A stretch of 64,000 nt of DNA. Origin: Antitrichia curtipendula (taxonomy: Eukaryota; Streptophyta; Bryopsida; Hypnales; Leucodontaceae). The notes below the pieces were generated by a model. The model made no database searches, had not been told where the DNA came from, and saw nothing but the letters and a program-made list of their open reading frames with translations. Position numbers and translations under genes: made by a program. The DNA lies in assembly GCA_951230915.1 (NCBI GenBank), contig OX579637.1, positions 30,628,001-30,692,000 of the forward strand, read 5' to 3'. This document shows positions 42,731-51,874 of this stretch, in pieces. Every line of letters begins with the position of its first letter. Position 1 is the first letter of the stretch.

Positions 42731-42884
42731 GGTAGGGGGGGCGGTTGGTTGTTACAAATTTCCTGCCTGTGAAATTCACTTAGCAGTACCAAGTCATGTG
42801 TTTGTCATGCGCTCATACGATTTCAACGAGAATCGAACCCGGACCGCCTGAATGAGATAACAACCCCTTACAACCAACCGAGGG
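42731..42884 (-). mobile_element. SINE-like / tRNA-derived insert inside E1-left
   Basis: On the minus strand, CCTCGGTTGGTTGTAAGG (from 42884) is followed by GGCGGTCC and GGGTTCGATTCTC (about 42828-42840). This looks like the A-box/B-box half of a tRNA and is typical of plant tRNA-derived SINEs. The segment is bracketed by CGGTTGGTTGT (about 42731) and ACAACCAACCG (about 42870-42880), so it can also fold back. The same insert is in the right copy, so it predates their separation. The acceptor stem is absent, so it is not a tRNA gene. Confidence 0.45.
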
Positions 42885-42994
42885 AAGTCATGACTTGGTG
42901 ATCATGGTATGACATGATCTACATTTATATAAATAAGAACAGTGCTAACTATTACAAACAACGAAATGTAATGCAACACTTCTGAACTCAAAAA

Positions 42995-43144
42995 ACTCTC
43001 ATTTTAATGGAAACTGTACTTTTGAATTAATAAATTTCGTATTTATCAACCTAAATTGGCTAAAACTAAAATTTGAAGTATACCACCTAAAGAGGTAATA
43101 TTATTTTGAGAGGGCTCCAACCTCTCATTTTAATGAATATAGTG
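42995..43144 (+). repeat. E1-left 3' terminus: subterminal repeat, hairpin and TAGTG end
   Basis: ACTCTCATTTTAATGG (42995) is repeated as CCTCTCATTTTAATGA (43121). GAGAGG (43108-43113) pairs with CCTCTC (43121-43126) to form a hairpin about 15 bases before the terminal TATAGTG (ends 43144). The right copy has the same arrangement, starting with CACTA at 58639. Beyond this point the two copies share no further extended similarity. This resembles a CACTA-type end with a structured subterminal region. Confidence 0.72.
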
Positions 43145-43410
43145 TTATTCCGGACTCGGGCAAGCTGTCAGTGCGATGGCAAGGACTTCAGCTTTGCGTA
43201 CAAGAGGTCAAATAGATTGGAACGCCCCGTAAGTTTCTAAATGCAACCCTCATTTCCTTTTCGTGCATGCAATGCGAAGCTTTAGAATAGTGCAATTAAA
43301 ACTAGGGTGAAGGCTGTTGTTGTCCTGTGATTTAGGGTACTCTGCACTCTCTTTATTCTTTGTTACAAACCCTGTCGAGAGTTACGGTAGTGCAAATCAG
43401 TAGAACAATA

Positions 43411-43442
43411 CACGGTAATAAGTATCCCACCTTATTACCGTG
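43411..43442. repeat. Perfect 12-bp-stem hairpin near the E2 left side
   Basis: CACGGTAATAAG (43411-43422), an 8-base loop and CTTATTACCGTG (43431-43442) form a perfect 12-bp stem just before the first E2 palindrome. No counterpart was found at the right side. Confidence 0.75.
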
Positions 43443-43463
43443 CTTTGAACCCCTAAACCCATG

Positions 43464-44143
43464 CATCGTGGGATCCCGCGATGCGCCATTTCTTAGTCAA
43501 TTGGCACTGAAAATCATCGTGAGATATCACGATAGGTTACAATTTTAAGATATTAGAGGACTGTCCATCGTGGGATCCCACGATTAAGGCTCATGGAAGA
43601 GCCTAATTATGTCCCGAGGACCGTTCTCGCTGGAGTAGAACACGCCACATTGTGGGATCCCCCGATGAAATGTCGTAGAGACTCCAAGGAAATGCGAACC
43701 AAACCTCAAGTGCAAATGAGGAAGGAACGAAATCCGACATCGTGGGACATCACGATGCATCATTGTGTGCCGCCTCATCGAACACAGACGAACAAGTGAA
43801 TAGGCCTCAAAGATTACTCATCGTGGGATCTTACGATCGATGTAGACAATACCCTGTGAAAATCATTAATAGAAGGCGGCCGTGAACTATCCCGAAAGCA
43901 TGACCGACATACTTTAGAGGTCATCGTGATTTCCTACGATGTCTATGCCATCGTGATATCCTACGATCTAGATGCTCTCGTAATAGCCTTACACTCCACC
44001 GTCCAGTTAGTTAGGCGATATCCCGTTCTATATTGTCCCAAAACAAGGAGTAGGCGTCATAACGACTGCTAACTAGAATGAATCACAGATGTCTTACGTC
44101 TCAAGGAAATGTCATAAAATCAACAATCGTGATATCCCACGAT
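43464..44143. promoter_or_regulatory. Left cluster of nine E2 palindromes
   Basis: Versions of ATCGTGGGATCCCACGAT begin at 43464, 43516, 43567 (perfect), 43649, 43739, 43820, 43923, 43950 and 44126, about 30-180 bp apart. The centre alternates between GGATCC and GATATC-like cores while the ATCGTG/CACGAT arms persist. They lie upstream of the E2 gene, where they could be binding sites for an element-encoded protein and a promoter-proximal control region. Function is inferred from layout only. No convincing gene is present in 43145-44237. Confidence 0.82.
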
Positions 44144-44237
44144 CGTGCTTGTAATACAAGCATATAGAGAGAATTAGCATTGCAAGACTATTGATTTTCC
44201 ATCTCCGTCACTAACATCACTGTCTACAATGCTGCAG

Positions 44238-45561
44238 AGAACATCAATTCGATGACGGTCTAGAAGATTGTTCACCGAGGAAGCTTAGTCACTTTGTCGA
44301 CTCCTGGATCCGCGACTTCAAGTACAAGGGTCCACATAAACCTGGAGCTATATTCCGATGCGACCAAAGCGTTACGGAATGGGGCCTGGTCTGGAAGGTT
44401 GACAGTGACGGATCAGCTTTGATTCTTCCCTCTATCCTGAACAACGGCAAGGGACATGGAACAGGCGGTCTCAAGGTCGTGGAAGTGTAAGGACTTGACA
44501 ACAAAACAATGCTTCTTGTCATAGAAGAGAAGGTACCCCTATCCACTGAGTCCATTACCTACGGCTTCATCCTCGACTACGAGACGATGAACATGGGACT
44601 CTGTGAGACCATGACAGCCAAGGCGCATTTGATGTGCAAGGATCCCGCGAAGCCTTCTTGGAAGCCTCAAGAAATGAAGAACCAATGGGATATCATTCAA
44701 GAAGATTTGGCTGAATCGAGTGCTGCCCCCAAGGCAGTCGAAGAGGATGCTCCCACACCGTCACCGGCCAAGAAGACCAAGAAGAGGAAGTCAGTGGTTG
44801 GAGCTCCTGGCGATGACGATGATGTCGGACAGGGTTCAACCGGAAAGAGGAAGAAAGCTGAGACCCCGCTTTTGCTGCACGAGGCTGTCGCTCTAGGGGA
44901 AGCAAAGATCAAGAAGATGCGACCGGAGCAAATGATGGCGATGAAGACATTGTACGAGAAATTCTTCAGTGGCTTCTACAAATGGGGAAGAGAAGCCCTT
45001 CGTGACAAAAATGGGGAGCTGATCCGCGTGAACATGAAGTGCCTGCACGAGGCATCGAAAGCACTGCTCGTATACAGGGCCATCGATCCTGAACGGCTGG
45101 ATAGAATCACGAGGAAGGCACGTATCACACCAGAGTATGACTCAGAGAGTAGAGTGATTATAGTCCTCCCACTTAAAGTTGGTCCATATGGCCCAAATGG
45201 CGTGGTGACGCACTACGAGAAGACACCACCGAAACCAGAAATCTCTGAAGACCCGAAGACGCAATACTTCATTATTGGGGGACAGCACACTGTCAAGGCC
45301 TTCAAGAACCTGATTGATGCTAATGAAATTCCCGAGGCCAACAAAAAGCTCGCGTCTACGTTCTACATCATTCCAGTCTGGACACCCGAGGTCAACCACA
45401 AAGACCTACTGCACTTCTCGTGGGCACTGAACCAGAATCTTGCTGGTGAACAGAAGGAGATGAATTTCACCAAGCAGCTCTTGTACACAAGAATGAAATG
45501 GCGCAGTATGGGAAATCCGCAGCCTGCCATAATGGGGAGAACTCACACGCAAGAGTATAAT
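44238..45561 (+). CDS. E2 gene exon 1 with ParB/sulfiredoxin-like domain (broken)
   Basis: After an in-frame TAA (44488-44490) the frame is open from ATG 44509 to the donor at 45562 (351 codons). Residues 88-95 (KKTKKRKS) and 112-116 (GKRKK) look like nuclear-localisation signals within an acidic/basic linker. Residues 253-272 contain FIIGGQHTVKAF, comparable to the GxxR-type nucleotide-binding motif of ParB and the GGCHR motif of sulfiredoxin. It is followed by IIPVW and WALNQNLAGE, which fit the later strand and helix of the ParB N-domain. Coding sequence upstream of the TAA (44239-44487) is also open and continuous in the same frame. The ParB-like call rests on motif shape only. Confidence 0.6.
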
Positions 45562-46054
45562 GTAAGATTCCAATTCATATTTATGTTGACTCTGCATCTC
45601 AATGGAACACTTAGCAGTGATCGTGGGATCCCATGATCGACTTGTACTTACAAACATAAGCAGACGAAATTGTAATGAAATCACTGTGGGTTCCACCATT
45701 GCTCTGGCAAAGCATTCTCAAATCCTCTGTGGACAGAAATAAGGTCTGTGTGATATGGTTTCTGGCTTCATTTCTAGGAATTGTATTGTGGATTCCTGTT
45801 CTTGACTTTTCGGATCAACTATCGGAATATCAATCGTGTGATCCCACGATGTCCATGTTTGTGTTCTACTTCCATTTCCTTCACAATGCCGTCATTGTAA
45901 TATCCTCGGATGGTTTTCTAGTCTATCCCACACAACTGACGCTATGCCGATTTGTTTTACTGTAACTATCGATGATCATGGGATCTCACGACTTCGTATC
46001 CCATTCATGGTGTAAACCTGATCATTGGGTACTCACTTTGACTCTGTTGTGTAG
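45562..46054 (+). other. E2 intron 1 carrying three palindromes
   Basis: The donor GTAAGA follows CAAGAGTATAAT, and the acceptor TGTTGTGTAG ends at 46054. Joining keeps frame (THTQEYN then AFHPCLV). Palindrome versions lie at 45620, 45833 and 45975. The intron is 493 bp; its ORFs are incidental. Confidence 0.7.
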
Positions 46055-47415
46055 GCATTTCATCCGTGCTTGGTGACAATCTTTGCGGGTGTGAAGACTG
46101 TTGATAACTCGGAACTGCGAATACCCCTGCTCTTCCTGGAGGACGACGCCGACGTAAAGAGGTGGATTGACATTGAAGAGAAATTCATGAAAGGATATCT
46201 TCCCGATGGAACGGGCCTGGTCGATGTATGCGGGAAGCAGGAGCGAAACCCCTAACGCAGAACGACTTCAAGACGCTCTATGGACTTCGACCGGAGGACA
46301 TAAACTACCTTGCGGATCAAGTGGAAGCCAACGTCCTCTGTGTAAAGAGTTCGAGGATGACAGGTCAGAAGAGTGGCCGGCAGAATTTCAAAATCATCCC
46401 TCTCAATACCGCTGGTGCAAGATTGAGGCTGGTGAAGGCCGTGAAGAACGAGCTCTTGGCACACTATACAAATCAACTGCTGCCCATGAGGAAGATGGAG
46501 TATGTACCATATCCGGAATCCACTTGAGAGAACTTTGCGACCGAGAAGGACATCGGAAGCGACGAATTAGATTTGTGGGTGAACAAGGCCATGGAAGTCC
46601 CTGCTGAGAAGAAGTGGCTGGAAGGTAGGACAAAGGGATTGAACAAGACGTTTGACCCAAAGGACCTCCCCGAATTCGTCATTAATATGTGGGAGTCGTT
46701 CTTCAAGTCCGCTATGGAGGATGAAGTGACACAGGCGCATGTACAGGATTTCTCAAAGCACTATCTGTGCAAAATGATGGACGAGAGAACCTGGGATATC
46801 AGCAAAACTTTGTCGGCCCCAGACGTCAAGGCATGGCGGGGAAAGAAGAAGCGTCACCTTTACATCTGGTTCATGTTTGAGGAGGCATCCTATGGATCCC
46901 GTACGAAGATGCTGGAGTTTGGAAAACTGAACAGACTCTTCAATGCTCTGGAGTTCTACGACCCTAAGGACAAGACTGTCTCACCGCAGGCTGGCGCCAT
47001 CCTCATCACAGATGCCGAGGGATTCCACACTATTGCGAGCTATCTCGAGAAAAGAGATGAGGAGATGAGAGCAAGGTTGTGGGACTGGCACGTTGTGACT
47101 TACATGGCTGGGCCGGACGACTTCTTCCCTATGTCACCGGCCGGGGAGGGGTTCAACGTCTTTCTCGTCTTCATCTTCAAGCACATCCCTCACGGAACCA
47201 AGCACGATTCCTTCAAAGCCTACTTCCCTGGACTAATTGATCTGAAGCAGACTTACAGATCGCAAGACATGAAGGATGTCCACCCGTATTGGCGACGACC
47301 GCATGTGCCGTACCTGAAGATCAAGACGGCGGAGGAGATATTTAAAGGACTCGCATACACCGACCTTGTCCTTGTGAATGTCAACGGCGGTCCCGAGTTC
47401 ACCTACCTGGGACTG
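46055..47415 (+). CDS. E2 gene exon 2, uncharacterised middle region (broken)
   Basis: The exon continues from intron 1 (AFHPCLVTIFAGVKT), changes frame near 46230, then stays open in the second frame from 46228 to the donor GTAAGG at 47416, apart from TGA at 46525-46527. It encodes about 450 residues rich in aromatic residues (for example LWDWHVVTYMAGPDDFFPM and FNVFLVFIFKHIPHG). I do not recognise a domain. The position between a ParB-like and an acidic region suggests it may be the catalytic or DNA-binding core, but nothing in the sequence proves that. Base use is GC-richer than the E1 genes. Confidence 0.6.
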
Positions 47416-47515
47416 GTAAGGTCTTGGGCTCCACAATCTTCCTTTCATTTCGAGCAACGCAATGTTTTGGTCCTGCCAGTTCCAGGCACACTAACAACTG
47501 ATTGGTGTATTTCAG

Positions 47516-47806
47516 AATTTAGGAGGTGTTCAAGTGCTGGAGGTAGTGCATTCCGCTGAAGCTGTGACGGCAAGTGAGGTCGTCGCCAAACAGATTTGGG
47601 ACGACAAGGAAGCACCCGCGGCAGCTCCTCCAGTTCCAGAAGGCACCGACGAGGCCGAGGATCAACCGGACATGGAGGCTGATAATGACGAAATCAACCC
47701 ATCCGATCCTCTAGATTCCCATGACGAGCATGAGGACAATATAGTGAATGAGGTCATCGACGAATCCCATGAACATACAGGAACAAGGTCGGTTGATCAC
47801 AACGAG
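47516..47806 (+). CDS. E2 gene exon 3, start of acidic region
   Basis: The exon lies between acceptor GTATTTCAG (ends 47515) and donor GAG|GTTAGT (47807). The 97 codons begin NLGGVQVLEVVHS and become very acidic and proline-rich (DEAEDQPDMEADNDE, DSHDEHEDN). The preceding intron is 100 bp. The following 125-bp intron holds one palindrome copy at 47832. It is probably a disordered linker. Confidence 0.6.
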
Positions 47807-47931
47807 GTTAGTGTGCGTTAATTGCTGAACCATTGTGAGATCCCCTGATCTTGGGAAGCTCACATTAGTGATTTTTGGTGTTTGATTGGGATTCTAAATG
47901 TCCAAGTGATTTGTTTTTGGATTCGACGCAG

Positions 47932-49670
47932 GAGGAAGATGCGCCTTCAAGAACTCCCGCAGGACGTAAACGTCACTGACCCCAATGTTCAGTCGCCTCC
48001 AACGGCTCCAAGCAATATGGTCGAGCAATAGGAGCATCATTCTGAACCGCCAGCACCAAATCGGCTGGGAGATGTAGCCAAGCAGCCACAGAAAGCTCCT
48101 CAGTCGGAAGGAGCTGGACGACAAGTGCATTTCCTGTTCGACAGTTCAACAGGCGATGAGGTTACAGGGTCTCCGCTCGAGAACCCGAGGACATCCAAAA
48201 GGAAGACTGGAAGTAATCTGGCCCAGTATCTTGGCTGTGGAAGAAATACTGCAGGGAAGAAGGCTGCGAAGCGACGACGGCAAGGTAGTGCAGCCGCAGT
48301 GCAGACGCGAAAGGTGGTTAGTCCCAAAGCGAATCCGAACAGGGACGTCGCCGAGGGGGAACAAGATCCGTAGATGTCAACTGGGATTGTGAATCCCGAA
48401 GCATCACACGTGGTAGGCATACTTCTGACATGTGCTTGCCCGCCGTCAACTCTGGAGATTGTCGATTTAGGCGTTCCCGACGAGGAGGTGCCGCAGACAG
48501 CTAGTGGCAATGGAGTTATCAGGAATGTGCCCGATGGGACAGAACCTGCCCGAGGGATGAATCAGACGGAGGTCAGAAGAATTCCAGGTCCATCAGGGGA
48601 TCCCACGATGAACACAAGGACTATGTTGGACATAATGAAGGGTCTGGAAAGCTCAGATGAAAGCACCAGCTGCCAATCAACTGAAGGGTGCCCAGAGCTT
48701 ACTCTTGGTGGAGACCTCATGGAGATTGATGCCAGCAGACTTGAGTTGGAGGTTCCCGCGACAGATGCCCCTGCATCAGGCTCTGGAAACCGTGATAAGG
48801 GGGCTGGGGCGAGCACACAGGCATCGTGGGATCCCCTGATCGTCCAGGAAACGGAGGTCGTCATGGCGCAGGTTGATCAGGCAGCTGGCGAGGATATTGA
48901 CGGACCTCTGGTAAGGTTAGGAACTTCTACATCGGGGGATATCACGATGGTCACTTCGCGAGGTCTCCTGCTCACGGGAATAACGGTGGACAAACAGGAG
49001 GACACCCTCGTTGACTTGGTACCCATGAGTCCGAGATTCAGACCGAAGGTGACTGTGGATATTGCTTCTGTCGCCTCCACTGTTGCACTGGCGGTGTCAA
49101 GTGAAGTGGCTCCTGGAAACGGTGAGGGAATTAACAAAGAAGTGCTGGAGGCCTTACCATATGAGGCCGCAGACATAATGAAATTGTGCGTCGTGGATGC
49201 GGTCAAATCACTTGTTGAATCTCCGAGTAATGATTTAATTGCGTTCGATTTCATCGACCCTAAGGATCCTTTTCGAAAGACGAAACAGCATACGCAAGCC
49301 GTAAGGCGAGCGCACCAATTCCTGTACAAACCATTGTTTAACTGGTCATTTCAGAATGGGCCGCGTGCAGGACTGGAAGGAGGGGATCCAATGGATCAAC
49401 TATTCAACGAGGAAGGCGATGAGGAAGAGCAAGAGAGCGATGAGGAAGAGCAAAAGAGCGACGACGACATGGAATAGGGGAAGGGGCCAATTTTTGGCGA
49501 CGATAGGGGGAAAGAGGAAAATTGCGGCGACGAGAGGGGGAAAGGGCCAATGGTTCAAGACGAGATAGGAAATCGGCAACGGGACGGTGATGAGGGCAAA
49601 AAAGCATTTCAGGGTGTCGCCAAGAGCAAAGAAGGGCCTCCCCGAAAATACATCCGACCCCGGATTCCAG
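47932..49670 (+). CDS. E2 gene exon 4, acidic low-complexity region with palindromes in coding sequence
   Basis: The exon starts after GACGCAG (47931). A frameshift near 47960 is needed; from there one frame runs to the donor GTAAGA (49671), interrupted by TAG at 48029, 48371 and 49475. The largest open part is 48374-49477 (367 codons), ending in a Glu/Asp-rich run with EEEQESDEEEQKSDDDME. Three element palindromes (48592, 48823, 48931) fall inside the coding frame in the same register, giving SGDPTM, SWDPLI and SGDITM. The basic segment at 48180-48310 (KRKT, KKAAKRRR) looks nuclear. The region is mostly disordered, with no enzyme motif. Confidence 0.6.
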
Positions 49671-49759
49671 GTAAGAAGTTAACCAATTTTTATAATGCTT
49701 ATACTTGAGAACGGATTCTTAACTGGACTCTAACGCGCTGTTTGTCGGATTTTCAACAG

Positions 49760-50421
49760 GCTGTCGAGTCACCGAAGTCTCTCGTGAAGAGGTGCAGAAG
49801 TCGTTGAATAAGATAGAACCGCGGCCGTATTTTGTGATCTTTGACCTGAATGGAGTTCTAGTTCACAAGACTTTCGATGATCATAATAGACGTCGCTATG
49901 CTATGCGACCGAGTTGCCCACACTTCCTGGACTGGGTGCATAGGACTGTTAAGCTCGCATTCTGGAGCAGTATGACAAAACAGAATGCGACATTCGCTTT
50001 GAACCAGATGCTGTTCGGGGCGGTTGTGAAGCCAAAGGATGTGCCTGTTCTCACGCAGGAGGACTGCACACTCTCGTCTTACAGAGACCGTCGTCATCCG
50101 GACAGGCCTTACTTCCTAAAGGATCTGTCACACTTCGCCCGTAAGCTGAGTTTGCCGACACAGGAAAATCTTCTACTCATCGATGACGACCCATTAAAGA
50201 ACCTCCAGAATGACTGTCATAGCACCATCTTCCCCAGAACTTGGGATGGTGACATGAGAGATGATGACTTAATGGGGAAGCTGTTTCCTTATCTCAACCA
50301 ACTTTTCAAGTCACAGGAAGCTGTCCTAGCGTATGTTAGAGCCCACTCGCTTCCTCATGGTCAGAATCCGGAGATCCCGTTGATCAGACCGGGGTGTGAC
50401 ATATTGAAGGGTGTAACTTAG
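49760..50421 (+). CDS. E2 gene exon 5: FCP1/NIF-like HAD phosphatase domain
   Basis: After acceptor TTTCAACAG (49759) the frame is open to TAA at 50419-50421 (about 220 codons). It shows the FCP1/SCP HAD layout: FVIFDLNGVLVHK (motif I, from about 49831), RPSCPHFLDWV and LAFWSSM (motif II area), FLKDLS (motif III Lys), and LLLIDDDP (motif IV). Classic FCP1 has DxDx(T/V); here the second Asp is Asn (DLNGV). I recall the same change in plant DLNG-type HAD proteins, so activity may be reduced or altered. Known FCP1-type enzymes remove phosphate from Ser/Thr, notably of the RNA polymerase II tail. A role for this in a transposon is unexplained. This exon is the best-preserved part of E2. Confidence 0.75.
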
Positions 50422-51874
50422 ATGTCGTCTGTATCTTCTGTGTGGGACTGGATTCGGAGATATCACGATCTCATTCTATCATACTTCATTACTTACTGTT
50501 TAATACTCTTGAACTCACTGTGAATTTTGTAAATGCATTTTTTAAATACTTGACTTTCCCATTTCTTAAGAGTCATTTTAAATTTTACTCATTTTGTAAG
50601 GCACATTGTAAATATTATTGTATGGTTATATGTGAAATCCATTTGTGAGTTAGAGTTATGATTTCAATTGGATAGTTTTGACCTCCATAATTATCGTCGT
50701 GCGTGAATATACTAAGATGTGTTTGTATAGTATGCAAGTTCATTTCCTATCGTGAGATCTCACGATGGACTGTAGGGGCGATTTTAACTGACATGTGTTG
50801 TCGTACTCATTGTGCACAGCGTCAGTCTCTCTTCTTCTTTTTGTTAAATCGCATATCATGTTGCTGGGGATAATGAAATTGTATTTAACTCTGAAGTATT
50901 TTATTTCTGTTTCTCCGAAACAACTGATGGATCATTGCATTTAGAATGGTAAGCAAGATTGAAGCCATGACATATGGCATTAAGAAATTAAAGCAAGTAA
51001 AGAGATAAATGAAGAGAATGGAGCAAAGAGAAACATGAAGACTAAGTGAAGGAGCAGAGTGGGGGACCTACACTCCAGCAATCCCCATCACGTCTGAAGA
51101 CGATGGTAAGGTCCCATCATGTCTCGCAAAGATGGGGGAATGCTGGGAAGCGGTATCTTCAGTAGATTTTATTAGTGTGGGCCTCATAATGTTCAGCTGC
51201 TTAGTTCAATCAGGAGATCGCACAATCTTCCCTCTTGCCGTCCAAGGAATTTAATGGATCACCATGTACATGTCCGATAGTACAAACAGTTGTGCGTCTT
51301 TCGTCCCTGTAATGTCCTCCATTTTGGTTTATGTAATAGGGGATGATAGTTGTAGTTGTGCTTATGCAATTTGTTGGGCGTGTTCCTCCTATTGTCAACA
51401 AGACTTCACCCTAAAACCGCTAAAGTCTTGAGTTGAATTTGTTTACGTAATCTTGTCTCTATGGCTTGATCGGGAGATCTTATGGTCGTGTGACTTTGCC
51501 TCTAATGGATACTCTAAACTTTGCAATTCTTTCGCTGCAATGTAATGCAGATCCTTCTTTTCTTTTGTATTAATTTTTGGATCTCATATTATTTATGCCT
51601 AATTCCACTTTCTGTGTTTAAAAGAATCATTTATCTGCATGCCTCACTAGTCTTGCATTTTTGGACTGCAGTCACATTCTACACGTAATATTAACTTTCC
51701 TAAGCTCATCTGCAAATGAGATTTTCACTTGATGTTCTCTTTTCTAATCCGCCAGTTCTATTTGGTACGCGGTTCTGTAGTAATGCATATTGATCGTGAT
51801 ATCTCACGATCATTCGACGTCCTCTTCTGTCTTTACATCATTTTTGTGTGCTGAGATGTACTTGGTCTTTGCAG
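50422..51874 (+). other. E2 3' non-coding region with hairpin
   Basis: No convincing gene is seen. Palindrome versions occur at 50452, 50749 (perfect), 51209, 51469 and 51793. An imperfect inverted repeat, CCAGCA-ATCCCCATC (51075-51089) against GATGGGGGAATGCTGG (51131-51146), encloses a smaller CGTCTGAAGACG palindrome and could fold as a short hairpin. The end of the interval, CTTGGTCTTTGCAG (51874), looks like a splice acceptor for the next exon. Confidence 0.55.

Larger units (their letters stand above)
37855..43144 (+). mobile_element. E1 left copy: DUF7869-like DNA transposon (non-autonomous)
   Basis: This segment reappears in reverse orientation at 58639-64000, with a few percent divergence across leader, palindromes, gene, 3' tail and terminal hairpin. 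Outside the inner limits the two copies become unrelated. Both inner limits fall exactly at CACTATATTCATT/AATGAATATAGTG, so the 3' terminus is read as CACTA-type. The outer (5') limit is unknown because the right copy runs off the window; no CACTA is found between 36393 and 37855. The gene content is one large ORF with a VGHTHDDID block. It is shown as an independent copy, although an inverted segmental duplication is an alternative. Confidence 0.8.
44238..50421 (+). pseudogene. E2 long spliced gene: ParB-like N-part, acidic middle, FCP1-like HAD C-part
   Basis: Five exons join in frame across GT-AG introns: 44238-45561, 46055-47415, 47516-47806, 47932-49670 and 49760-50421, about 1,790 codons in all. 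Phases fit at introns 1, 2 and 4. In-frame stops lie at TAA 44488, TGA 46525, TAG 48029, TAG 48371 and TAG 49475, and frameshifts near 46230 and 47960. Long open stretches continue in the same frame between them, so this reads as one decayed gene rather than several small ones. Order of parts: unknown N-region, basic nuclear-localisation-like stretch, ParB/sulfiredoxin-like domain, unknown middle, acidic low-complexity region, HAD phosphatase-like domain. The true 5' end is unresolved: AG at 44236-44237 may be an acceptor for an upstream exon. No family name is claimed for the whole protein. Confidence 0.7.

Noticed and set aside
42463..42851. Hydrophobic ORFs after the E1 stop codon as membrane peptides
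   Set aside because: The Phe/Tyr/Ile bias follows from AT-rich sequence. The frame is not preserved exactly in the right copy, and the tail is non-coding.
42826..42884. Functional tRNA gene on the minus strand
   Set aside because: Only A- and B-box-like pieces are present. No acceptor stem or clear anticodon arm could be built.
43100..43144. Helitron end (3' hairpin)
   Set aside because: The hairpin is followed by TAGTG rather than CTRR, and no Rep or helicase motifs are seen.
43441..43455. Telomere-type repeat (CCCTAAACCC)
   Set aside because: A single partial unit. No tandem run is found here or near 52900 or 54940.
48100..48510. Reverse-strand ORF of 136 codons opposite E2 exon 4
   Set aside because: It is antisense to a continuous coding frame in GC-richer DNA and has no domain. 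It is a shadow frame.
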